The notes below the pieces were generated by a model that ran no database searches, had not been told where the DNA came from, and worked only from the letters and a program-made list of their open reading frames with translations. The position numbers and the translations under genes were made by a program. A DNA stretch of 20,617 nt. Source: Deltaproteobacteria bacterium. Its GTDB lineage: Bacteria > Desulfobacterota > Binatia > DP-6. Below, in pieces: positions 1 to 7,545 of this stretch (positions are counted from its first letter, which is position 1; the number at the start of each line of letters is the position of its first letter). The DNA is taken from the NCBI GenBank assembly GCA_005879245.1, contig VBLA01000093.1:1-20617 (forward strand), in the 5' to 3' direction.

Positions 1-761
1 ACCGTCATCCAGAAGCTCTCCTGGAGCTGGGTCTTCGGATCGAGGCCGAGCGCCCTGGCGATCCCCTGGGGCGCGCGTGGGCTGGGCGCCGGGAAGATGA
101 CCGTGGCGAGCTGCTGCGGCACGACCTTGGCCTTGCCGAGCACGCCGCGCACCACCTCGGCGAGGACGCGTCCGTAGCCGAATTTCGCCTCGAACACCCC
201 CGGGAAGGCGTGTGGGAAGGCCTGCTCGGTGGTGCGCCAGGCCCCGAGGAACTCGTCCGCGATCGTGTGCGTGGCGACGACCTCCCCCCCTGCCCCTCCT
301 CCGTCGAGGACGACGGCTGCACCCGCGTCGCCGTAGTTCTGCTCGCTCATCGAGTCCGGTTCCCCCAGCCGACACTCGCCGGCGGCGACCAGCACCCGGC
401 GCGCGCTGCCCCCCGCGAGCGCGTCCAGGCCGGCCAGCATCGCGGAGGTCCCGGCGCGGAGCGTATCCCCGAAGTCGAGCGTGCGCGTCGCGGCAGGGAG
501 GTCGAGCACGGCGGCGATCGTCGCCGCGCCCTGCTTCTCCCGGTACGGCGACGAGGTGGTCGCGAAGAAGACCGCATCGACGGGGGGGCCCTCGCCGGCG
601 AGCCCGAGGGCGGCCCCCAGCGCGAGCGTGAGGCTGTCCTCGTCGTGGTTGGCGACCGCCTTCTCGCCTCCCGCCGAGGCGCCACCCCACTCCTTGGCGA
701 TCAGCTCCCGCGGAAGGCGATAGCGCGGGATGTACGCGGCGGCGGCCCCGATGCCCGGCAC
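1..761 (-). CDS. HMG-CoA synthase-like thiolase-fold protein (partial, 3' end outside window)
   Basis: The minus frame opens with GTG, three bases after the racemase stop, and stays open to the window edge, giving about 253 residues. It starts VPGIGAAAAYIPRYRL and continues with ANHDEDSLTLA, LDFGDTLRAGTSAM, GDAGAAVVLDG and ATHTIADEFLGAWR. This order matches the archaeal/actinobacterial type of hydroxymethylglutaryl-CoA synthase family proteins, which have a thiolase fold and act on acyl-CoAs. The usual active-site Cys in the (F)ACKAGT motif is Leu here (TLRAGT). The Glu expected before the PY pair (SESxPY type) is Ser (TTSSPY). True synthase activity is therefore doubtful. The C terminus, which in relatives may carry a Zn-ribbon/OB-fold, is not visible. 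A seven-C run at 284-290 keeps the frame open and is not a frameshift. The tight spacing suggests translational coupling to the racemase gene. Confidence 0.8.
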   Translation of the reverse strand, partial: MPGIGAAAAYIPRYRLPRELIAKEWGGASAGGEKAVANHDEDSLTLALGAALGLAGEGPPVDAVFFATTSSPYREKQGAATIAAVLDLPAATRTLDFGDTLRAGTSAMLAGLDALAGGSARRVLVAAGECRLGEPDSMSEQNYGDAGAAVVLDGGGAGGEVVATHTIADEFLGAWRTTEQAFPHAFPGVFEAKFGYGRVLAEVVRGVLGKAKVVPQQLATVIFPAPSPRAPQGIARALGLDPKTQLQESFWMT

Positions 762-764
762 GAC

Positions 765-1824
765 TCACACCACGCCGCGGGCACGGAGCCCCGCGATGTC
801 ACCCGCCGAGTAGCCGAGGCTCGAGAGCACGCTCTCGGTGTGCTGCCCCAGCTCGGGCGCCGGAGTCTGGATCGCGGGGGGCGTGTTCGAGAGCTTGATC
901 GGGTTTCCGAGCGTTCGCTTCCCGTCGGGCAGCTCGACGATCATGCGCCGGTGCCGCACGTGCGGATCCGCGACCATCTCGCCCCCGGAACTTGGCGCGG
1001 ATTGCCCGGAACATCTCCTCGCGCGCGTCGCCCTCGGCGAATTGCTGATCGACGAAGGCGGGCATCCCGAGGCGTTCGCAGAGGGTCCTCCAGAAGTGCG
1101 GCTCGAGCGCCCCCACGGTGACGTGACGGCCGTCCCGGGTCTCGTAGACCGCGTAGCAGGGATAGCGGCCGGTGAGCAGCGTGTCGCCGCGCGCCGGTTC
1201 GTCCCGCTCGAGGAGATACCGGAAGACGTGCACGACCTGCCAGGCGACCGATCCGTCCATCATGGCGATGTCGACCAGCTGCCCGCGCCCGGTCTCCTCG
1301 CGGGCCCAGAGGGCAGCGAGGATACCGACCGCGGCCATGAGGGCGCCGCCCCCGATGTCGGCGATCTGCACTCCCGGGATGGCTGGCGGCCCGCCCGCCG
1401 TCCCGGTGAGACCGATGACGCCCGCGAAGCCGAGGTAGTTGATGTCGTGGCCCACCCGATCGCGATACGGCCCATCCTGGCCGTAGCCCGAGATCGAGCA
1501 GTAGACGAGGCGGGGATTCACCTCACTCAGCCTGGGATAGTCGATGCCGAGGCGAGCGGCGGCGCCGGGCCGCGAGCCCTCGAGGACGACGTCCGCCTCG
1601 CGAGCGAGGCGGGTGAAGATCTCGCGGCCCTCGGGTGTCTTCAGGTTGAGGGTGAGGCTCCGCTTGTTCCGCCCGAGCAGCGGGATGCCCATGCCCATCG
1701 GGTCGGTCGGCGCGTAGACCGCGAGCACATCCATCCCGAGGTCGGCCAGCAGCATCGAGCAGAACGGCCCCGGCAGCTGCCGCGACAGATCCAGCATGCG
1801 GAAGCGCGAGAGCGCGGCGGCCAT
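765..1824 (-). pseudogene. Alpha-methylacyl-CoA racemase (CaiB/BaiF family), internally deleted and frameshifted
   Basis: The first 281 codons, from ATG at 1824, encode a CoA-transferase family III protein (MLDLSRQLPGPFCSMLLADL). Residues His126 (GHDINYLGFAG), Asp156 (QIADIGGG) and Glu242 (GALEPHFW) sit at or next to the catalytic positions known for alpha-methylacyl-CoA racemases (His126, Asp156, Glu241 in the mycobacterial enzyme). That enzyme inverts 2-methylacyl-CoA stereochemistry ahead of beta-oxidation of branched or sterol side chains. After AIRAKFR, near 978-988, the frame runs into unrelated sequence. The true C terminus (VADPHVRHRRMIVELPDG to LRARGVV) continues in another frame and stops at 765. 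About 20-30 residues normally found between these parts (the TRDEW...CVxPV stretch) are absent, so this is a deletion that also shifts the frame. It may be a real pseudogene or an assembly error. The next gene starts three bases after its stop. Confidence 0.85.
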
Positions 1825-2267
1825 GATCCGGTTCGAGTACTAAATCGCGCTTGCCGTGACAACCAACGCCGGTGCGCGGGCCGGGGGGTGCCGTCTCCTC
1901 GGCGGGGCCTTAAGCCCGGCGCCGCACCCGGCGTGGTCCTTCCCAAACGGGCGCTCGCCGGGCTCCCACCTCGTCGACGGCACCCCCCGGCCCGCGACGA
2001 GCGCACGGTTGCCGGCCGGAACCGGCCTTTTGCTCTCACTCTCCGTCTGCCGCCGCGTCCGCTTGCGGCGACCGGGTCCGGACCAGAGCGGCTCCCCTCC
2101 CGTCGCCGGGGCAGCAGATCTTGCCGGGTACGAGCGTCGGGAAGGCGAGGGGCGATGCCGCTGGCAACAAGATGCGCCGGCCGCGCCTGCAAGTGATACG
2201 GGGCGGACGCAGCCGAGGAACGCGAGCATTCTGGTGGACGGTCCCGAGACTCAGGTATCATTCAGGC
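1825..2267. other. Gene-poor intergenic stretch (443 bp) with inverted repeats
   Basis: No convincing gene is seen; open frames here are Arg/Pro/Gly-rich and lack ribosome sites. The stretch separates the minus-strand racemase from the plus-strand secreted protein. It holds the perfect 21-bp inverted repeat listed separately. At 2011-2031 there is a hairpin, GCCGG-CCGGAA-CCGGC, followed by CTTTT, which looks like a weak plus-strand terminator although no plus-strand gene lies upstream. The rest (2032-2267) shows nothing recognisable. Confidence 0.6.
1875..1996. repeat. Perfect 21-bp inverted repeat enclosing about 80 bp
   Basis: The arm at 1875-1895 (starting CGCGGGCCGG) is the exact reverse complement of 1976-1996 (ending CCCCGGCCCGCG). 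Between them lie smaller self-complementary stretches such as GGGC-CTTAA-GCCC. The pair could form a long cruciform or RNA stem. The arrangement resembles a miniature element with terminal inverted repeats, but no target-site duplication is obvious and no second copy was seen in the window. Confidence 0.75.
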
Positions 2268-2591
2268 ATGCGGAGACACGGGCTGCTGGCGCTCGGCCTG
2301 GTGACCACGCTCGTGAGCGGTGCCGATGCTCGGCGCCGGCGCATCACCTGCATCGACGGGAGATTCCCGACGCTCGAGCGAGTACGCAGGCTCCGCGTGG
2401 CCTGCGATACCGACGGGGTTGCGGACGGCACCTGCACCTTCAGCTTCCCGACGGGCCTTCGCTGCGTCGATTGCCCTATCGCTGTTACGGTGGAGGTCCC
2501 GCTGGATGGACAGCGGGTCGTCTCGCAGCAAGTCACGGCCGGACTCTTTCGCGGCCGCGTAGTCTGTCGCCGCGCGCCGCGCCAGAGTTGA
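2268..2591 (+). CDS. Small secreted six-cysteine protein, unknown function
   Basis: This is a 107-residue protein. The start at MRRHGLLALGLVTTLVSG is chosen because it yields a clean signal peptide (charged start, hydrophobic core, likely cleavage near SGADA); an upstream in-frame start at 2121 would bury it. The mature part has six Cys at 28, 46, 56, 66, 69 and 100, including a CVDC pair, and a segment ACDTDGVADGTCTF rich in Asp and Gly that could bind calcium or form a disulfide-bonded beta domain. No family is recognised with confidence. The ribosome site is weak (CAGG close to the ATG). It is the only plus-strand gene in the first 12 kb and stands alone between minus-strand operons. Confidence 0.6.
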   Translation: MRRHGLLALGLVTTLVSGADARRRRITCIDGRFPTLERVRRLRVACDTDGVADGTCTFSFPTGLRCVDCPIAVTVEVPLDGQRVVSQQVTAGLFRGRVVCRRAPRQS

Positions 2592-2701
2592 GTATCCTAG
2601 TTTCCTACCCCGCCGCGGCACTGCCCCGCCCTGCCCTCCTTCCTTCCGTCTGCCGTCCGCGGCTTTGCCGCGGGCGGCACGTCCCGAGCGCCCGGAGGGC
2701 G

Positions 2702-2809
2702 CGAGCAATCACGCGGAGCCGCACGCGTCAGCGTGCGGCGACGGGGGTCCGGGGGGCATCGGAAGCGCGCAGCCCGCGAAGCGGGCGAGCACTGGACGGG
2801 CCCCCCGGA
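2702..2809 (+). repeat. Structured interspersed repeat, copy A
   Basis: This element of about 108 bp recurs in inverted orientation at 7545-7653. It begins CGAGCAATCACGC, contains the hairpin CCGCACGC-GTCA-GCGTGCGG (2719-2738), then an outer stem TCCGGGGGG (2748-2756) pairing with CCCCCCGGA (2801-2809). That stem encloses an inner hairpin GCCCGC-GAA-GCGGGC (2772-2786). It ends three bases before the 3' end of the downstream minus-strand DUF1329 gene, so it may be its 3' UTR or act as a transcription-stopping structure. No transposase is nearby. Confidence 0.8.
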
Positions 2810-2812
2810 ATC

Positions 2813-4090
2813 CTAATGTCCGGCGTTCACCAGCGCTGCCACCGTGAACCAGTCGTCGGTGATGCCCGCCTTCTCCCCCTGGTTGAAGTACCACCCCTGC
2901 TCGCCGGGGAAGCGCTGGCTCGGGAGCGACGCCTTGGTCGCGTGCTCGAGCTGCATGTCGACCATCACGATCGCCGGGACGAAGCCCATCTCGTCCTCGT
3001 ACTCGATCACGTTGGCGCCCTCGAAGGCCTTCTTCTTGAACGCCATGTCGTTGATCCAGATCTTCCAGAGCTCGCCCGAGCGATCGTAGATGTCCGAGTA
3101 CGGAATGACCCACGTCTCCTTGTCGATCAGGAGAACCCGCTTGGAGTAGGCGTACTGCGGGAGCTTCGAGATGCCCTCGATGACGTACACGTGGCGCTTC
3201 TCCCAGCCCTCGTCGAAGGCCCAGTCGACCTTCTCGTTCCACTTCACCGGGTAGCTCTGGCCGTGGACGACCCCGATGATGTCCTTCTCACCGAGGTACT
3301 TGAAGTCCATCCAGGCGATGTGGCCGCTGTAGCCGTAGTAGCTGTCGACGTCGGTGTCCTGCCCGAAGAGCGCGTCCGAGCGCTGCGCGGTGGAGAGCCG
3401 GCGCACCCGGCGGAGTGACGGCAGGTAGAGCCAGGAGTCGTCCTGCTTGGCCGCGTCGACGTAGCGGTTGCCGAGCGCGCCCACCCCCTTCAGGTCGAAG
3501 GGCTCGAGGATGGGGTAGAGGCCCTGCTGCGCGCGATAGCCGTTGGGGTTCGGCTTCTCGGGCTTCGGGTCGACGTACAGGCGGCCGTTCCAGAACAGGC
3601 GGCGGAAGTGGTCGAGCAGGAAGTGGCGCTCGACGGTCAAGGGACCATGGTCGGCGATGGCACCGGTGTCGGCGTCGAAGTTGCGCAGATCGACGTCATC
3701 CGTGGTGAGGAAGTGGTAGTCGTAGTTCCACATCACCTTGTGGGCGAACTGCGGGTCCTTCGGATCCGGATTCGGGAAGGGGAGCCCGGCGACGTAGTTC
3801 TGGAGCGACAGCCCGTCGGCCGCCAGCTTCACCTGGCCAGCGTACTTCTCCGTCGCCTCCTTGTAGGCCTTCGGCGTGTCGACCCGCTTGCTCTCGACGA
3901 TGGTGATCGGCCAGCCGTGTTTGACGCACCATTCCATCCCGGGGGAGAGCAGGTCCTTCGCTTTGTCGAGGTTCTGGTCGGTGATCTTGTCGCCGGGAAC
4001 AACGTCGGCGCGGGCGAGGCCGCCGACGAGCGCCCACGCGAGCGCGAGCATGCCGACACCGGCCGCCCGCCAGCCCAGCTTCTTCGCCAT
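2813..4090 (-). CDS. DUF1329 family exported protein (first of two)
   Basis: This is a 425-residue protein with a signal peptide (MAKKLGWRAAGVGMLALAWA, likely cleavage after LARA). It carries DUF1329 hallmarks: PGDKITDQNLDKAKDLLSPG at the mature start, then RLYVDPKP, DSWLYLPSLRRVRRLSTAQR, DALFGQDTDVDSYYGYSG and a C-terminal MVDMQLEHATKA. The family is predicted to be periplasmic or outer-membrane associated, with a LolA/LppX-like fold, and often co-occurs with RND permeases and YCF48 proteins in bacteria that degrade hydrophobic compounds. Its biochemical role is unproven. Start choice: ATG at 4090 has GAGGAGAGGAGA upstream at good distance; in-frame extension to 4210 lacks this. A promoter-like pair at 4137-4164 suggests it is transcribed separately from the ABC genes. 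A paralogue lies at 17990. Confidence 0.9.
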   Translation of the reverse strand: MAKKLGWRAAGVGMLALAWALVGGLARADVVPGDKITDQNLDKAKDLLSPGMEWCVKHGWPITIVESKRVDTPKAYKEATEKYAGQVKLAADGLSLQNYVAGLPFPNPDPKDPQFAHKVMWNYDYHFLTTDDVDLRNFDADTGAIADHGPLTVERHFLLDHFRRLFWNGRLYVDPKPEKPNPNGYRAQQGLYPILEPFDLKGVGALGNRYVDAAKQDDSWLYLPSLRRVRRLSTAQRSDALFGQDTDVDSYYGYSGHIAWMDFKYLGEKDIIGVVHGQSYPVKWNEKVDWAFDEGWEKRHVYVIEGISKLPQYAYSKRVLLIDKETWVIPYSDIYDRSGELWKIWINDMAFKKKAFEGANVIEYEDEMGFVPAIVMVDMQLEHATKASLPSQRFPGEQGWYFNQGEKAGITDDWFTVAALVNAGH

Positions 4091-4136
4091 GGTGGGGTCT
4101 CCTCTCCTCGTTGGGGAACCGTTGCTCCCGACGGCA

Positions 4137-4164
4137 GCTACACTCGTTCGCCTGCGGGCGTCAA
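4137..4164 (-). promoter_or_regulatory. Possible sigma-70 promoter for the DUF1329 gene
   Basis: On the minus strand TTGACG and TGTAGC are separated by 16 bases. The -35 box is close to consensus; the -10 matches only in part. It would start RNA about 40 bases before the ATG at 4090. This is pattern matching only. Confidence 0.35.
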
Positions 4165-4184
4165 CCCTGGCTCCCCCCCGCGGG

Positions 4185-4748
4185 TCACCCGCCGATGGGT
4201 GCGTGCCCATCGACGGCCGGGGCCGGGCCGGCGGCGAGCGCCTGGAAGATGAGCTCCTCGTAGTAGCGGACGTCCCGCCCGATGAGCACGACTCCGGAAG
4301 CCCCCGCGAGCCGCGCGTACACGGCGGTCCCGGTGGGGTTCGTCCCGCCCAGCGTCACGACGAAGGGATCGCCGCTGGCGCCGAGCACCTCGACGCGGGC
4401 CGCGCGCTCGTCCAGGCCGTAGGTGCGTGGATCGGCGTCGTTCTCCATCACCCGCTCGATCTGCTCCGCTCCGGCCAGGGCGCGCGCGAAGGCGGCGATC
4501 AGGTCCGGAGGGATCGACGCGTCGGGCGGGTCGATCACGAGCCAGTGGTCCCCCGACCGACGCGAGACGACGGTGCGACCGCCCTGGTCGAGGCGCAGCT
4601 GGCGCAGCTCGTCGGCTTGCAGGGGGAGGAAGCGCTGCCGGGCGGGCAGGCCGTGGGGCGCGGGTGGGCGAGGTCGCTCGATCAGCACGTACTCGGCCGC
4701 GAGACCGCCGAGGACGAGATAGAGCACGAGCACCTGCCGCCAGCCCAC
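4185..4748 (-). CDS. DUF4340-type protein of a Gld-like ABC transporter
   Basis: This 187-residue protein has one N-terminal membrane anchor (VLVLYLVLGGLAAEYVLI) and an exported domain. Features are LPLQADELRQLRLDQGG, then GDHWLVIDPPDASIPPDLIAAFARAL, then DADPRTYGLDERAARVEVLGASGD and VVTLGGTNPTGTAVYARLAG. The YGLD and GGTNPTGTAVYAR segments are typical of DUF4340 proteins, which usually follow GldG-like proteins in ABC-2 transporter operons. The GTG start lies one base after the GldG-like stop, so translation is probably coupled. The substrate is unknown. Last gene of the ABC set. Confidence 0.8.
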   Translation of the reverse strand: MGWRQVLVLYLVLGGLAAEYVLIERPRPPAPHGLPARQRFLPLQADELRQLRLDQGGRTVVSRRSGDHWLVIDPPDASIPPDLIAAFARALAGAEQIERVMENDADPRTYGLDERAARVEVLGASGDPFVVTLGGTNPTGTAVYARLAGASGVVLIGRDVRYYEELIFQALAAGPAPAVDGHAPIGG

Positions 4749-4749
4749 G

Positions 4750-5963
4750 CTACCTCCAGCGCCGGCGCACGCTCAGCACGAGCCCGATGACGGCGAAGAT
4801 CGCGGGCTCGACGACGGCCGCCGCCCAGAAGGTCGCGTCGCCCTCCTCGGCCGAGACGTAGAACTGCTGCAGGCCGAGCTCCTGACGGTGCGGCCGGTGT
4901 GCGATTGCCTGCGGCTCGCGCGCCAGCCAGTTGACCGTGTTGACGAAGAGGTCGGTGTTGCCGAGGAACTCGATGAAGAAGTTGTTGGCGAACCCGGCGT
5001 TCCCGTAGACGATCAACCGGCCCTGCTGGGGCTCGGCGCCCGGCGGCGTGAGCGTGCGAAACGCGACCTCCAGACCGACCGTCGGCCCGCGGCGGTCGCG
5101 TCCGCTCACGAAGTGCGCGGCTCCGGTGCGCAGCACGCCCGTGTCCGTGGTCGCCCAGCTCTCCTCGCCCGCACGCAGGAACGGCACGCCGACTGCCACG
5201 TCGTGCTCGACGGGCAGCATCGCGACCGAGCGGGCGCGGGAGAAGAGAGGCGAAGCGTCGAGCGGGGTGAGGATGGGGTGCTCGCTCCGTGCGATCGGGA
5301 TCTGCATGGTGAGGAACTCGCCCCCGTAGAGCCGGGCGGCGGGGTCGACGACCACGTCGGCGGGCAGGTCGCCTCGTCGCCGATCAGCGTCACCGGCCGG
5401 ACCTCGTAGTACTCCTGCTCGAGGAGCGCCCGCGCCGTCGAGAAGCCCCGGTGCCGGTCGGTGTCGACGAGATCGCCCTCGCCGTGCCCCACCACCCAGC
5501 CGACGACCTTCCGCTCCTGCCGCGTCACCTGGAGAAGCGCGGCGAGCAGCACCTCCTCTCGTGGGTTCGAGAACATCCGGCGTCGTCCATCGCTCTCGAC
5601 GACGAGCGCGCCGTACGAGTCGACGCCGTACTGGCGTGCCAGGGCGGGGCTGCGGTTCACATCGAGGATGTCGACGTGCACGCGGGGGCTCCGCAGCGCC
5701 ACCTGGCGAAGCAGGTCCCGGATGAGGAGGTTGCGCGGGTCCTGCGCCCGCAGGAAGGCGATCACCCGCACGTCGGCGGGAAGGCCGTCGAGGATCTTCC
5801 GCGCGTGGTCGGAGAGCGTGTACCGCCGTTCCGGGGTCAGATCGAGCCGGACCGCACGCGCGTCGAGGATGGCCTGCCCGAGGAAGAAGATCCCGACCAG
5901 CGCCGGGATGGCGAGCACCAGACGCAGGCGCTGCGTCCAGGCGTTCAGTGCCGCCCCCGCCAC
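4750..5963 (-). pseudogene. GldG-like ABC transporter auxiliary protein, internally deleted and frameshifted
   Basis: The N-terminal frame starts at GTG 5963, overlapping the permease stop by 19 bases. It shows a membrane helix (LVLAIPALVGIFFLGQAIL), RLDLTPERRYTLSDHARKIL, VHVDILDVNRSPALARQYGV, a conserved GHGEGD and EYYEVRPVTLIGDE. Near 5366-5376 the frame is lost. The C-terminal part, in a different frame, runs DLPADVVVDPAARLYGGEFL to a terminal helix (AAAVVEPAIFAVIGLVLSVRRR) and stops at 4750. In intact relatives the stretch after IGDE carries about 50-60 residues (an 'RGGRLLVLLDP'-like segment) before the VVDP motif. These are missing, so this is a deletion rather than a one-base slip. GldG-like proteins are periplasmic partners of ABC-2 transporters. 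CTG at 5948 is a rarer alternative start. Confidence 0.8.
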
Positions 5964-6691
5964 TGCCGAGTCTCGAGCACCCGGAGCGTCCCCCACACGA
6001 AGCAGCCCGCGGTGAACAGGAAGTAGAACACGTCGCGCGCCTCGATCAGGCCGACCGAGAACGGCTGGAAGTGGTTGAAGAGCGAGAGCGCCCGCATCAG
6101 CGGCAGCGTCGCCCCCGCGGTGGCCGCTTCGTTCCACGAAAGGAGCCAGAGGAGGAGCAGCGGGAGCGCGGTGAGGAAGCCGGCGAGCACCTGGCTGTCG
6201 GTCAGCGCGGAGATGAAGAGCCCGTAGGACGCACACGTCCCCGCGAAGAGCAGGAGCCCCACGTAGCCGGCAATCAGCGGCGTCACGGCAAACGGCTGGA
6301 TGCGGTAGACCCACACCGGATAGAGGAGCGTCCCGCCGAGGAGGAGCGCGATGACCACGAGGCAGGCCCCGAGCTTGGCGGCCACGATCGCCCCGTCACG
6401 CAAGGGATAGGTGAGCAGCAGCTCGAGGGTGCCCAGGCGACGCTCCTCCGCCAGGAGCCGCATGGTGAGCAGCGGGATGGCGAGAATGAACACCAGCCGG
6501 ATGTCGATGAAGAGCAGCTGCCAGAAGTTCTCCATGATGTTCACGCCGAACCCGAAGGTGACGAAGTAGAGGAGGTCGGTTTGAAAGTAGTAGCCGGTAT
6601 AGGCGAGGAAGGCCGCCGCCACGAGGTAGACGAGGGGTGACCCGAAATACGAGCGGAGCTCCTTCCGGAAGAGCGCGACGAAGCTCCGCAT
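5945..6691 (-). CDS. ABC-2 type permease (Gld-like transporter)
   Basis: This 248-residue integral membrane protein begins MRSFVALFRKELRSYFGSP, the usual cytoplasmic start of ABC-2 permeases. About six hydrophobic segments follow, e.g. LVYLVAAAFLAYTGYYF, LVFILAIPLLTMRLLAEE, LGACLVVIALLLGGTLLY, LIAGYVGLLLFAGTCASYG and LTALPLLLLWLLSW. The motif PLLTMRLLAEERRLGTLELL is characteristic of the family. It would form the channel energised by the ATPase encoded just upstream (5-base gap). Its end overlaps the start of the GldG-like gene. It appears intact, unlike both neighbours. Confidence 0.9.
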   Translation of the reverse strand: MRSFVALFRKELRSYFGSPLVYLVAAAFLAYTGYYFQTDLLYFVTFGFGVNIMENFWQLLFIDIRLVFILAIPLLTMRLLAEERRLGTLELLLTYPLRDGAIVAAKLGACLVVIALLLGGTLLYPVWVYRIQPFAVTPLIAGYVGLLLFAGTCASYGLFISALTDSQVLAGFLTALPLLLLWLLSWNEAATAGATLPLMRALSLFNHFQPFSVGLIEARDVFYFLFTAGCFVWGTLRVLETRQWRGRH

Positions 6692-6696
6692 CGCGG

Positions 6697-7545
6697 CTAG
6701 CGTCCCCCGTCGTGACCCGAGGGCCGCACCAGGCGCACGAAGAGGTCTTCCAGCGTGGGGGTCTCGGCGCGTACCTCGAGCAGGGTCCAGCCCCGCCCGA
6801 CGACCGCTGGGCCGATCTGGCGCTGCACCGGCCCGAGTGCGGGGCCGAGGAGGACGAAACGGGCACCCGGCAAGGCATCCGGGGGCATCGCCTCGACGCG
6901 CAGCACTCCGGGGAGAGCAGCGAGCGCGGACGTCACCTCCCCGGCCGGGCCCTCGACCCGCACCACCAGCCGCCCGAGGGCTTCCAGCCGTCGCCCGAGG
7001 CCTTCCGGCGTGTCTTCGGCCAGCAAGCGGCCGCGGTCGAGGATGACGATGCGGGAGCAGAGCGCGCTTGCCTCGGCCAGGATGTGCGTCGAAAGGAGCA
7101 CCGTCCGTCCCGTGAGCCCGCGCAGCAGACCGCGCAAGCCCTTCGACAGCGTCCCGACGCGGCGGTCCGCGACCTCCGCGAGCCCGCAGCCCACGATCAC
7201 CTCGTCGACCGCCCCACGTCGTGTCCCTCTCCGAACTCCCCTCACCTCGGCGACGAAGGCCAGCGTCCGCCGCACCGTGAGCTCCGGATAGAGGCTCACC
7301 TGCTCGGGGAGATATCCGACCCGTCGCCGCGCCGCGAGCGGCGCGGCGCCCATGTCGACGCCACCGATCACCACGCGCCCGCCGGTCGGGGAGAAGTAGC
7401 CGGTGACCATGCGGAGGAGCGTGCTCTTTCCCGAACCGTTCGGTCCGAGCAGGGCCGCGCGCTCTCCCCGCGCGATTTCGAAGGAGACGTCGTCCACCGC
7501 CCGGGTGGCCCCGTAGTACTTCGTGAGATGCTCGACAGAGATCAT
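6697..7545 (-). CDS. ABC transporter ATP-binding protein lacking signature and Walker B regions
   Basis: The start MISVEHLTKYYGATRAVDDVS is typical of ABC-2 ATPases. Walker A is GPNGSGKST (residues 34-42), the Q-loop is in YLPEQ (Gln82) and the H-loop is LLSTHIL (His154). After TLSKG (132-136), where LSKGxRQR and then a Walker B/D-loop (LDEPTxGLD) should follow, the protein jumps straight to LRGLLRGLTGRTVLLSTH. About 40-45 residues are missing in frame, with the junction near 7134-7140. Without the signature and Walker B residues, ATP hydrolysis should fail. The C-terminal extension (LGRLVVRVEGPAGE to TPTLEDLFVRLV) is normal for the GldA-like subgroup. No Shine-Dalgarno is seen: repeat copy B abuts the ATG. 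The reading frame is also open upstream into that repeat. Confidence 0.85.
   Translation of the reverse strand: MISVEHLTKYYGATRAVDDVSFEIARGERAALLGPNGSGKSTLLRMVTGYFSPTGGRVVIGGVDMGAAPLAARRRVGYLPEQVSLYPELTVRRTLAFVAEVRGVRRGTRRGAVDEVIVGCGLAEVADRRVGTLSKGLRGLLRGLTGRTVLLSTHILAEASALCSRIVILDRGRLLAEDTPEGLGRRLEALGRLVVRVEGPAGEVTSALAALPGVLRVEAMPPDALPGARFVLLGPALGPVQRQIGPAVVGRGWTLLEVRAETPTLEDLFVRLVRPSGHDGGR

Noticed and set aside
284..290. Suspected frameshift at a seven-C run in the HMG-CoA-synthase-like gene
   Set aside because: With seven bases the frame reads GGAGGEVVATHTIADEF without interruption and matches the family on both sides.
1840..2229. A minus-strand coding frame in the gap upstream of the racemase
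   Set aside because: Arg/Pro/Ser-rich translation, no ribosome site, and it overlaps the perfect inverted repeat.
1856..3418. A 520-codon plus-strand frame crossing several features
   Set aside because: It spans the inverted repeat, the secreted protein in another frame, repeat copy A and the DUF1329 gene antisense; composition is Arg/Pro-rich without a family.
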